Notes under the pieces: model-generated | Databases searched by the model: none | What the model saw: the letters and a program-made list of their open reading frames with translations, nothing else | Told to the model about the DNA's origin: nothing | Made by a program: the position numbers and the translations under genes | Part shown: one piece after another, positions 9,430 to 19,050 of the stretch | How the letters are laid out: every line of letters starts with the position of its first letter | How positions within the stretch are numbered: the first letter of the stretch is position 1 | Assembly (NCBI RefSeq): GCF_001186125.1 | Contig: NW_014040424.1 | Coordinates: 118,071-139,045, forward strand | From: Sphaeroforma arctica JP610 | Lineage: Eukaryota; Opisthokonta; Ichthyosporea; Ichthyophonida | DNA length: 20,975 nt | Direction of reading: 5' to 3'

Positions 9430-9770
9430 ACGGACGCATCAGACTTAGTACTTGGAAGAGTACTATACCAGGTTATAGATAATAAGCCTAGGTATATACA
9501 TTTCTTTAGCCGAACAATGAATGCATCACAGTTGAATTATCGTGTGATTACTTATACGGAACAGCGTTTACGCTGATGTGTGATCAGAAACCCATTCAGT
9601 ATATATAGGAGATGAAACCATACTCTCAATTACTGAGTCGATGGCATGATACGATATAAAAGTTTTATTTTGATATCAAACATCTACCAGGGATACATAA
9701 TCTCTTACCGGATATGTTATCACGCTTCGTACCGGACTTCAATAAATCCGTACGCGAGTTACTAGCTGCT
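9430..9770 (+). mobile_element. RNase H region (part of the 8640-13001 fossil)
   Basis: Typical Ty3/gypsy RNase H words are visible: TDASDLVLG near 9431, then MNASQLNYRVITYTEQR, and further on an LPGIHNLLPDMLSR-like ending. These correspond to the known order TDAS...QLNY...HxPGxxNxxADxLSR in this domain. The region is broken. Confidence 0.7.
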
Positions 9771-9789
9771 GACTGAATATATATTCGCA

Positions 9790-10481
9790 GGTGGTTTGAA
9801 CTGGCTCAAAAGATATTTGGGCCACATACCATGGATATGTTTGCTGCACATCATAATGCACAACTATCGAATTACAGTACTTTAAATCATCCTTTAGGGA
9901 TAATATTATTTATTTCAAAAACGGCAAGTAGGTATGATACAATGTAGTGTGGTGTAGGATATGGTAGTGTGTGTTCGAGCGTATATGATTAAGAAATGTG
10001 GGAGACGCCTTTCAAATAGTTAATTGCCCAGCTATTAAATTATATTCATATACATAAAGCTACCATCACGTTGTGTTGCCCATTACGGAGTAAAGATCCA
10101 TGGCTCAATAAATTAATAAGCACGATACAATGCGAGCCAATATATTTAGATAGGGAAGTAGATACTTTCCTATATCAGGGTACCCGAGCCGTCCAGAAGA
10201 CGCCCTGGAGACATACTATAATATGTCGTATAGGTCCCATTGGAACAACCAAATGGGCCCCTTCTGAGACCTTCCTTAACAAGTTCAAAGAATCAGAGAT
10301 TCCACTCTCTACCCAATTGAACATTAAGCAGTTCAAAGGCAACACAGTATTTAAAGTCTGTGCACAAGAAATACAATCTACTAATGACATTGTTAAGAAG
10401 CGTCAGTCTCTAGCTAGGACTCTGTTTCATGACATAAAGTCCAAGCCCGAGGTCTTTCAACCATTAATTTTAAAGGGATAA
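9790..10481 (+). mobile_element. DIRS-like linker between RNase H and integrase (part of the 8640-13001 fossil)
   Basis: Just after the RNase H tail comes MDMFAAHHNAQLSNYST (about 9831-9880), then about 200 bases on, CPLRSKDPWLNKLI with EPIYLDREVDTFL. This resembles, in order, the VDLFA..N.Q...Y.S and VAP.W....W...... P.PLP...DLL blocks that follow RNase H in DIRS-type (tyrosine recombinase) elements. Here the block is followed by a DDE integrase instead. The similarity is judged from memory of the family and needs a profile search. Confidence 0.5.
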
Positions 10482-12105
10482 ATGAAAGACAATCCTGCAG
10501 CGTATAAACATATAATGCGACTATTTAATAAGTCAGGTGTATCTAACGCACATGAGTGCACTTATGACACTCATGCAAAAGCAGGACATGAGTCTGAAAA
10601 CACTACAGACTTAGGGACCACGCCAGTGGATTCTCAACACCCTACCTTTAATCTGGAGGAGCAGAATGATGAAAACATTCTTGCTTGGCTGACGCAAAAC
10701 CATAAACTGAAGCAACAGAACGTAGTAGACGAACTCAAAGATGCTAAGCGAAATGGGATCGCGCACTCTAAGCTGGCAACTTTAGTTGACAGAGTATATC
10801 AGTCATGTACAAACTGTGATCTCAATCAGATCAAGCGCTATGGCTTTGCACCGCTTAAGAGTGTGACTGAAGATGTTCCATGGCGCAGGGTCATCATTGA
10901 TCTGGTTGACCTGCCCACGTCCGAGCACACAGGCAACCGTTACGTATGCCACTTCTTTGATGTGGCGTCACGGTTTTACTTGCTCTATCCATTAAAGAAT
11001 AAGAATACGCAGACCGTGGCAGAATTATGTTGCCAAGTCTTTGCTGACCACGGGTGGCCGGATATTATGTGCACTGATAACGGTAGTGAGTTCTGCGATG
11101 ACGTATTGGAATCGCTAGTACTCGTATCAGGAATATGCCAAAAGAGAGGTGTGCCATATAGGCTGCAAACGCAAGGCGCAAATGAAACGCGCCATAGAAG
11201 ACTTAAGTTCTTCTTGCGTACTGCATTAACGGATGATGCAGATGATTGGCCGTACCACCTTAAGTGGGTACAAACACAGATGAACGAGTGTGCTGATTTG
11301 GTTACAGGAACTACACCCGCTCCCTATTTTCGTGGCAGATATAGTGAGTTACAAATCCCCTTTAACAAGGACGAACCTGATCACCATGAGTTACCATGGT
11401 TAGAGAAGGTACAACGTATTTATAACGTTGTATATCCTTGCTTGCGAGAAATACGCAATATAGCCTTATTAAAAAGGCAAAAGCGTTGGAACACTGCCAA
11501 GAAGATAGCAGAGTATCAGGTTGGTGACAGAGTTAACATCCGTAACGTAATTCCGATGCTACTGTATTAACATCTAAATGGATAGGTCCATATATAATCT
11601 CTGTAGCAGACACTAAAAGTGGAACGTACGAGGTAAATAACCCCGATGGTTCTAGTGCGCTTAATATAGGCACAAGTCATATTCCGACTACAAAGATTAT
11701 ACTCGCAAGAAGACATGATTATAATTCCCCACTTAATCGTTCGGAATTTAAAGACATTATATGGAGAACGGATAAGGGAGGCTATACATACTATCGTACA
11801 CGCTTTATAGACGGTACAATAGCTGAGCTGACTTCAGATGCTTTCGATAACCAAGACGATTTAAAAGCCTTCAATCGAAAATGGCGTAAACGCCTGCATA
11901 AGTCACAAGCTGAAAAAGATAGCATGTTTCCATCGTCTGAAAGAACGGAATTTAAAACTTATCCGCCTACAGCATTTATCTCGAGCTTCAATGCTCATCC
12001 TTCATATGTGCTTAAGACACTGAAGCGTAAGAAACGTCCAGTCGACCACCACGGACCTACTGGACCTAAGCCCAAAACTCACAGGGTAACCGAGAACGCT
12101 TAACT
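10482..12105 (+). mobile_element. integrase region (part of the 8640-13001 fossil)
   Basis: A zinc-binding end (CTNC near 10807) precedes a DDE core: Asp in IIDLVDLP, Asp in CTDNGSEF, and Glu in GANETRHRR about 35 residues later. The last block departs from the common HPQTNGLVER form. After the core come an FRGRYSELQIPF segment and a KQKRWN...YQVGDRV block like the integrase C-terminal domain, then a basic, proline-containing tail. This is the best preserved coding part of the fossil, but it is broken. Confidence 0.85.
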
Positions 12106-12224
12106 TCTCCGCCTGAGAAACATTAACTACATGATATGCTACTTACTGTTTTCGACCCGTTTTTCCTTTCTCGCTTTTTGACCCATAACCAGCTTGAGTG
12201 AGCAACTTGCTTCTCATGGTTCTC

Positions 12225-12242
12225 AAAGCTGGGTGGGGACTG
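12225..12242 (+). other. polypurine tract of the 8640-13001 fossil
   Basis: AAAGCTGGGTGGGGACTG lies directly before the LTR start. A G-rich purine tract abutting the 3' LTR is the plus-strand DNA primer site in LTR retrotransposons. Its position matches this role exactly. Confidence 0.65.
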
Positions 12243-13001
12243 TGTAATAGCCGGGCCTCCACACTAGACTCTATGTTATAAACGTACTCTTGAGCAGTAC
12301 GTAAATTATAAACGTACTCTTAATAGTACGAGGAACTTAAGTTTCGTGTATGGTTTTTAATGGTTTTATTAATTAATACCTTTTCCATTTTTACATATCA
12401 GATATTTGGATGAGACCATTAAAAGGCCCCAGTAAAATACCAAACATAAGAGTTGGTTTAGTTCTATTAATAGAACTATATTTACTTTCCAACTTTATTT
12501 ATATCTGAATACTTCGGTAGCGAGATGGCTCAACCGAATATAGGTTTCTAGGGACTATTAACGTTACCTAGTTGATCCTCCGATCAGCCAACCAGATGTG
12601 CCAGTCTGATGAAGGCTAAGTCGGTAATTCTTGATAAGTGGCAAGTTATTGGTTAAGACAATAACTAAGGACAACAAGAGTATTTTTTTTCTTCTTCTAA
12701 AGATAGGATTTTTTTTAGTCTATCAGATTCGCCCCGATGAAACATACCATAGTTACTAATAGAGCGACAACGAAACACTAAACAAAATCCCTTCGGCGGA
12801 AACAGTACTGAGAGGATTATATATAGGCAATGTCTCAGCCTCACAATCCCTCAGAGTATTGCTGTTTTCACGAGGCATACCTAACTTTACTAAATGTCTT
12901 ATTTCGTTTATTTACTTTGATATTTTCACGATACTTAGAATTTAACTACGCGTTTATTTATTATAAGGCGTTAATATCGCCTTGAGAGACCGAATCTTAC
13001 A
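12243..13001 (+). repeat. LTR (3') of the plus-strand fossil, 759 bases
   Basis: It starts TGTAATAGCC next to the polypurine tract and ends GAATCTTACA, so the ends are the 5-base inverted repeat TGTAA...TTACA. A TATATATA box near 12818-12826 lies about 180 bases from the 3' end and fits an LTR promoter. Near the 5' end a 30-base unit containing TTATAAACGTACTCTT occurs twice (12276 and 12306). A second, diverged LTR of the same kind lies at about 13832-14714 on the other strand, which supports this call. No matching 5' copy for this element is present in the window. Confidence 0.7.
12816..12828 (+). promoter_or_regulatory. TATA box of the LTR promoter
   Basis: ATTATATATAGG is followed by CAATGTCTCAGCCT. 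The same arrangement (ATATAGACAATAGTCTCAGTCT) occurs in the related minus-strand LTR near 14013-13990. The conservation of the TATA and the following 25 or so bases between two diverged LTRs suggests the core promoter and start of transcription. Confidence 0.55.
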
Positions 13002-13815
13002 CCCATGCCCGGTTGACTCGCTGTCGGATCAACTCTCGTTGACTCTCCGCCTGGATATCAATCTGAGTCTGGTATGGATGGCCCAGATCAAAGTTCTGTC
13101 ACCAAGCCTGTCGGAGTGGTATTCTGGGTAAACGCAGAAATTGTGAATCCAGCCTGGTGTCCGAATCGTCGTCCAGACGGTGAAGTGTATGGTCCACATC
13201 ATTTGGACCTAGATCCGCGAAACGCAGTTGTTCCTCCGTTACGTTGAATTGGGGCTGATCCAACAGTGTTTGTGCTATTGGCACATCCTCCGAGTCATCC
13301 TCTCCTGATTCACCATGACCTCGATCCTTCGCTGCGGCTTGTTTTTTCTTCCGCTGCTTAGTGGGTCTCAGTTCATGTACCATTGGTTGGTAGTTCTTCA
13401 GGAAGTTTCTCATATCCCTTGCTATCATATGATAAGTAGGGTCTTGCCTACGTGCTGTGCGCATGTCCACTGGTGGGGATGATACATCTGATTCCAGTGC
13501 ATGTCGCACTTCCTCTGAAGTTGAATTTTCCGAGGATTACGTTTTCTCGGCTTTTCCCTTTCGAGACTTCGCCTTCTTTGCCGGTGGCTTCTGTGGCTCA
13601 GTTGTCACGTTACCTCCGGATGCACCTACACCCGAGTCAACCAACTTCTTACGTTTCCGTTTAGTTAGAGTTGGTGCCGGATGTGTCGGCGTGATCTCAG
13701 TTGCTTCTGCTGCTGATGGTGCCGGGGGTATTTTCTGTTTTTCTTCGCCTACAGTAAACTCTTTCGCGTTTGCAGGCTTAGCTAGATTCGCTGCCTTATT
13801 TTTCCCTTTCGCCAT
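13002..13815 (-). mobile_element. gag-like start of a related LTR-element fossil
   Basis: The coding sequence opens with ATG at 13815 in a good context (A at -3, G at +4). It reads MAKGKNKAANLAKPANAK, then a Pro/Thr/Ala stretch, then strongly basic clusters (KRKRKK, KKAKSRKGK). A more acidic, less biased part follows to about 13099, and coding-like composition continues in another frame towards 13002. The basic, disordered start, together with the LTR immediately upstream, fits the N-terminus of a Gag-like protein. The region is broken. A host lysine-rich nuclear protein is the alternative, but the adjacent LTR makes an element more likely. It abuts the plus-strand LTR at 13001. Confidence 0.55.
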
Positions 13816-13831
13816 AATATCGATAGCGTAT

Positions 13832-14714
13832 TGTAAACTTAAAAATATGTAAAAGTCGATCTCCTCTAGGCTGACTATACGATACCAATACGTTTACGTT
13901 AATAAGACAATACGTTAATATGCAAAAATGCAAAATGTTAAATAAGTTTAGCTTCAGCCCTTGGTAATGAGCAAAAGATTAGGGGATTTTAGACTGAGAC
14001 TATTGTCTATATGCTCCGCTCTGATCACTCACTACTTCGGTCTAGATTTATTTTTGTTTTAGTCACTAAGACTAGATATCGTTTCATTGGACGCTTAGTT
14101 TACATTTCACGCCTCGAAACAATCACTTAATCAAACTAACCAATAAAACACCTCTAAGTCCAACTTAAGAAAAAGAAAAGAAAAAGAATCAAAACACCAA
14201 GCTGGTGCAGTATACATCTGCATCTAAACCCCATCACTTGGTACCTAGCTCCCCATCTCATTTAAGGCGTAGACGGGCACATCTAGTTGGCTGGCTAGGA
14301 GGAATCAAAACCATGTTGTCTTAAATTCTAACAACCCTGATCCTGTCCTTTTCTCAGTGGATTGTCTTGCTCTGAGATCATTATCGAATTATACTATAGG
14401 TTTTTACCAACAACCATTTTATGCTTGAGACCCTCTCTCATGGTACTCCCATTAATTAGAGATTCCCAAAGTGTCATTTTCTGGTGTCACATTGGTGTCG
14501 TTCCTATATTATGTACAATTCTAATTTCAGTGGAAAAACCAATCTTTATTTGGGAAATCACCTAATTGTCCACAGTAGAGTCTCATACTCTACTGAGTAC
14601 TGTCACATGTTCAGAATCTTGAATTTCTCAGTTCTTGTTCATGTCCAATTCGTTGAACGTATTCCAGTATTATAAGTATAACCGTTTAATACGGTTATAC
14701 GTTTATAATATACG
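13832..14714 (-). repeat. diverged LTR in minus orientation, right end cut
   Basis: Read on the minus strand it shares, in the same order as the LTR at 12243-13001: a TTATAAACGTA word near its start (14705-14695), CAGCCAACTAGATGTGCC (near 14290) against CAGCCAACCAGATGTGCC, a pyrimidine run, the TATA/initiator block near 14010, and a TTTACA end at about 13832. The distance from TATA to the end is about 180 bases in both. The expected TG start is not seen because LINE sequence begins at 14715. By-eye divergence is high, so this is an older or different subfamily copy. Confidence 0.6.
14657..14714. repeat. hairpin-forming inverted repeat at the LTR/LINE junction
   Basis: GTATAACCGT (14676-14685), a 5-base loop TTAAT, and ACGGTTATAC (14691-14700) form a perfect 10-base stem. 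The symmetry extends imperfectly outwards: TATTATAA on the left and TTATAATA on the right, then ACGTAT/ATACGT. In the minus-strand LTR it occupies the same position as the duplicated GTACT...AGTAC palindromes of the plus-strand LTR. Confidence 0.75.
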
Positions 14715-17332
14715 TTGACTGTGTATCTACTATTAGGTCACCATCGACTGTATCACCTACGCAACAAATCCCGCGCGCGACTATTCCAAGCCGAAATCCG
14801 GGCGCATCAGAACCTACTACGGTCGTATCTCACTTTACATGGACCAGTGGAAGGGCTGCTACGGATCCTCGACCGCATCTGGCGCTATGCCACTAACCCA
14901 CAAATATTTGGAGGGTTCTATAATGGCTTAAACAGACCTTGGGTTCAGCGGCTGCCAAACCACTCGTTCCGCCCACGTCTGACCGCCCAAAGCAATGCTC
15001 AAATGTTCAAAGATATTGCGTACCAACGACGGTCTCCGCGCCAACCCTGCATACCGGGTACCGATGACACAGGCGCTACCCTCGCTGGCTACTTTGAGGC
15101 CCTATTCAACTCTACAAACCCGTACGTGGTTCCACCGGATACTGAACCCTCTCCTGATGTCACTTCCACCATACGCCCCGACGATGTAATGGAGGCAATA
15201 CTACGCTATCCCAATAAGGGACCTGGCCCCGACGGGATCCACATCCTCCTCCTGAAGGCCGCAGTGGAGCGCTCTACTGAACGCCGGACATTAGGACGCC
15301 CCGACGCCAATAACCCACTGATTAGACTCCTTGCCGAAGCATTCACTGAGCTACTGAAGGCAGGTACCTTCCCCGCAGCCCTGAACTGCAGCCTCCTGAC
15401 AGCGCACCCAAAGAAAGCCGATGCAGATATCACCTCCCCCGCCGACTTCCGCCCCATCACGCTTACGCAAATAGTCAGATGCATCTTTGAAAAGTGCTTT
15501 CTTAATCTGATTACGAGCCACCCCGGCTCTGCTACCCATGCTACCCAAGCTGGCTTCAAATCACGGTACTTCTGTCATACCCAAGCACTTGCTGCCATGG
15601 AATCTGAGACACAGTCAGAAGAGGAGTGGAACGACGTCTGTCTGGACATAACCAAGGCATACGACAAGGTCGCTCTCCCACGCCTATGGGTACTTCTGCG
15701 TCACGTTGGAATGCCCAAAAACTAGATCAACTGCCTCCGCGCGCTGTTTGGGAGGGTCCCTACCCGAGTGATATACCGCTGCACGCTCTCGTCTTTATTC
15801 CATAGAACGAATGGCATCCTACAAGGCTCAATCGTCGGTCCCCAGCTCTTTATTATCTACATGGATTCCTTACCTGTCACGCTAGCACAATTTCTGGAAT
15901 CCCTGGTTGCAGCATTGTCACTGGGTATCGCCTCTTTCCGCGCTTATGGCTTCCATGGCTTTAGCTGGCGACACCCCCGCAACCAACTGGTGATGTTCAA
16001 AACAATCATCCTATCCATGGCTACATATGGGCTGAACATTATTGCCTGGGCTCCACCTATATGAAAGGATGCGTTGGACCCCCTATTCGAGCGCTTTAAC
16101 TCAGCACTCATCCAAGCAGCAGCCATCATCACGGGCACTAAATACTTTCGGTTTCCCAAACATCAAACAAACTTACTTCACTTTTGCGGCCTGCTCCCCG
16201 TGCGACCATTCGCGGACTACCTCGGAGGTCGCCTGGGAATACAACTCGACTCAATGGCCAGAACAAATCCACTTACCCCTCTGACGCAACCCGCCTGGGC
16301 CCACGATAAACCATCACTGTGCTTCCCGTACAGTATCTATGCTCACCTGAAAACTGTACACAAAACCACGGGCGGGCGTACACCCGACCATGTAGCCCTC
16401 CGCCAACGCTGTGATGACATCAGGAAGAACTCAACAAAACGTTGGTCCAACAAGAAGATCGCGGCAATGGCCCGGCGCCAATACTACCACCAACTGGTTA
16501 TGGGTAAACCGCCAACTTTAGCTTTAATCGCTGCTTCAAGTCTACACCAATCCGGCTCTGTGCTATGATTGTAACGAATACGTACATGTTCACATTGCTC
16601 GACTACCGTACCGACGGCTGTCTCTGCCCTGTCTGCCCCGGTAGCCACAAGTTCACTACCAGCCACTTTACCTGCATCCAACAACTGATTCGATGCATCA
16701 TGGTAGGCCCGAAACTTCCGCCCATTGGCCCTGACCTCCTTCAGCAATTACAGGAGTGCCACGACTTCCACGGTATCTGGACCCTCCACGAACACCTTGG
16801 ATCTTTTCTCCAGCATGTTGAAGAACCACCGTACCCTCACCCGTCCCTGACACATCAACAGATGTTTCCCATACCCCGGCCAATCACGCTGTTGAAGGAC
16901 TACTTCCAAATTTCGGTTCAAACCAAATCATCGCGCTTGTTGGTTCCGACTATGATACTTCCGATCCAGGCCAGCCAACACATACCGAATTCATCCGTGG
17001 TCTGGTGCGGCATTGGCTTACCCCCATCCTCGCTCCTCGACCGGATTATGACGGATAACCTGGCCCTTCTCGGTATTTCGCACTCTGCACTAACCCATTC
17101 CGCGGCACTACACGGCGCAGACCCGATCCGTACCACAGAGGTGGGTACTCTACTTAGTAGGCCAGCAAGCGAATATATGAAACATTCGATAGTAACAGTG
17201 TTTTGTCAACACCGGCCCGAATTGACTCAGCGCATATCTTCCATTGTCGACTCACTTGGCCCAAGCTTCAAACGGGAATTTACTGACCGTTTCTTCCTAT
17301 CAATCTTTCCTGAACCACTACAGCGACTATGA
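14715..17332 (+). pseudogene. 5'-truncated, inactivated LINE (non-LTR retrotransposon) ORF2-type protein
   Basis: The frame is open from 14709 without an ATG. It starts in the region between endonuclease and reverse transcriptase, so the endonuclease is missing, as expected for 5' truncation. Reverse-transcriptase blocks follow in order: NKGPGPDGIH (about 15213), DFRPITLTQIVRCIFEK (about 15445), LDITKAYDKV (about 15642), and NGILQGSIVGPQLFIIYMDSLP-like sequence (about 15810). The catalytic Y/FADD block that should follow is absent and about 100 residues seem lost. The thumb-like MATYGLNIIAW follows directly. In-frame stops lie at 15723-15725 (TAG) and 16062-16064 (TGA). Near 16565 the frame changes with a 4-base ATGA overlap into a C-terminal part with a Cys/His cluster (CPVC at 16625-16636, then His and Cys), and later drifts frame again. 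It is about 52 percent GC by impression, richer than the flanks. The clade is not determined. Confidence 0.85.
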
Positions 17333-17959
17333 GAGCCATACCATATGTTCATACATTGTAACATACATACTTGTCATTTTTGAAATAAATAATATTATCC
17401 CTATTAGGAACCCGCTATTTTTACATGGTCCTATATTTAAAAACGACATTTTTTATTTTATTTTATTTTATTTTTTTCTACAGAAATAAGGATGTATTTA
17501 TAAAACTAAGTTATTTTATAGAAAAACTTGTATAAATATATATTAGATTATCTTATGGAAAAACTTCCATAAATATAAACTGGTTTATTATATAAACAAA
17601 AACCTTCTGTAAAAATATTCTAAAAATCTACAAATAAATCTTGCTATACCTAGCTAAAGTGTTGTGTTCACATATAAGCAACGCCATTCGCCTGGACGTA
17701 CGTTTCGTGGACAAACATAAAATTAATTAATGATTATATATGACAATTTTAGCTAACGATATGGCTCATTCTCAACATTATTTCTCGATTTAAAACCACA
17801 TTCTTAAATATTGATTTCGTTTTCTAGAGATAGTAATATAGATAGTAGCTAACGAGCCACGAAAAGCGAGTTTTACAATGAGATAACTATCTCATTAAGA
17901 TATGAAACGATCTAGATAGTCCCCCTTCCAGCTAGATCCGAAAAAAATAGATTACCAAC
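17333..17959. other. AT-rich spacer, probably LINE 3' tail plus LTR or flank
   Basis: The LINE coding part ends at 17332. A T/A-rich stretch follows, with a TTTTA repeat run near 17446-17475, the tandem repeat at 17511-17583, and a perfect hairpin AATGAGAT-AACT-ATCTCATT at 17877-17896. TAGCTAACGA occurs twice (near 17750 and 17847). The right half (about 17660-17950) could be the LTR of the next fossil, but I found no clear TG...CA ends. Confidence 0.45.
17511..17583. repeat. ~37-base tandem repeat after the LINE
   Basis: Two neighbouring units, starting TTATTTTATAGAAAAACTTG and TTATCTTATGGAAAAACTTC and each continuing with (C/G)ATAAATATA-like sequence, differ at a few positions. A more diverged third unit may follow (TTTATTATATAAACAAAAACC). 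The second holds the palindrome ATGGAAAAACTTCCAT. LINEs often end in short tandem repeats, which makes this a candidate 3' end. Confidence 0.6.
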
Positions 17960-18615
17960 GACGTTTACATATACTATGACAAGGATGGTGGAGAAGCACG
18001 GATTGTCGGAGTTCTTGATTTGGCTCCGCAACACTTATGTCCAGTGCAATGTTTTTATTCTGACGTACCCGGGCTCGGATGCGCAGGGTGCAGGAGGCGT
18101 TCCCTATCAGCAGCAGCAGCAGCCGAAGGCTGATGGGGGAAATCTGATCAGGTCTCCGTTTGACACAGGCCTGCCCATGAGGCACAAGCACCCCGACGGG
18201 TTCAAGTACTGAACAGGTACCATGCATAGAGCGTACGTGTACACGATCCAAGAAGGTCGAGAGTGAAGGCCTCGCGGTGGGGGTGTGCAGTGTCCGCCTT
18301 CCCCGCACGGTGGGGAGTGATAGACCGCCCTTGCGTGACTTGCAGTCTGAGGCGGTGGTGGTTCCATACCGTGAGCACACGGAACGTGGTGATGAGCATC
18401 AGCCCGAGCGGCACCCCTATGAGAGGAACCGTGGGTATCACTCGGATAAAGGGGGTGGCCGTCGAGACAGTGGTGGGCCTTCCAGGGATAGGCGGGACTC
18501 AGCCGATGATAGCTAGGGTCGGTATTCCAGGGAGCAGTCGCGTGAGCGGTTGCGCTCGCGTTGGGGTCGGGATGATGACAATGGTAGGGGCCAAGGGTGC
18601 GTGCACCCTCCGTGG

Positions 18616-18657
18616 TGTTACTTATGCCAGAAATCAGGGCATGTGCCGGAGGAGTGC
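18616..18657 (+). mobile_element. CCHC zinc knuckle (part of the 17960-20975 fossil)
   Basis: C-YL-C-QKSG-H-VPEE-C is an exact CX2CX4HX4C nucleocapsid knuckle, with the usual Gly before His. It binds packaged RNA in living members of the family. The upstream Arg/Gly/Asp-rich sequence fits the end of Gag. Confidence 0.85.
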
Positions 18658-18739
18658 CCGACAATACGTGTTTCAGGTGGCCCGGCAGCTGGTGAGGCGG
18701 CTAGGTAGGATATCATCCGAATTGAAGGGGTGCGATGGT

Positions 18740-19050
18740 CTCGATGCTGTTGGCAGCGGATCGGGCGTGGACTTATGCTGATTCGGGTTGCACGTATAAC
18801 CTTATTACAAGGGTTGCATCGCAGCGAATTGGCATTGAGCCGGATGAGCCGTATGACAGGTCACCGTTTAGTGGGTTGGATAACATGAGCGATTTGAATC
18901 CTTCGCATGTGGTAGGGTATGAGCACCTGGAAGCTTATTTGTTGGTAAGCAAGGACAGCTTTGCCCTGATGGAAGGGCAGCCATTCCATGTGGTATGCAG
19001 ATACCCATGGGGTGTGATGTACTTATAGGGTTTGATCAGTTGCGCCACTC
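18740..19050 (+). mobile_element. aspartic protease region (part of the 17960-20975 fossil)
   Basis: The words AWTYADSGCTYNLIT (near 18768) correspond to the active-site D-S/T-G of retroelement proteases, about 35 residues after the zinc knuckle as usual. The later GFDQL block matches the family's second conserved element (I/V-L-G-x-D-x-L). Confidence 0.7.

Larger units (their letters stand above)
8640..13001 (+). mobile_element. Ty3/gypsy-type LTR retrotransposon fossil, 5' end not found
   Basis: Recognisable parts, in order, are a gag-like segment (about 8841-9230), a cysteine/histidine knuckle region (about 9240-9390), an RNase H region (about 9430-9770), a DIRS-like linker (about 9790-10480), integrase (10482-11570 and on to about 12100), a polypurine tract (12225-12242) and one LTR (12243-13001). 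The element is broken, with perhaps ten or more breaks by eye, and I recognised no 5' LTR. Integrase after RNase H places it in the Ty3/gypsy order. It is AT-richer than the second fossil in this window. The left limit is a judgement: it lies just right of the minus-strand integrase fragment. Probably old, and not mobile by itself. Confidence 0.8.

Noticed and set aside
13452-13852. Plus-strand ORFs over 13452-13852 (one of 131 codons)
   Set aside because: They mirror the lysine-rich minus-strand frame, giving Phe/Ser/Ala-rich text. The minus strand has the ATG in good context and an LTR directly upstream.
18107-18664. Minus-strand 185-codon ORF rich in His/Pro
   Set aside because: It is antisense to a gag-like region with an exact CCHC knuckle on the plus strand, and GC-rich DNA gives long antisense frames easily.
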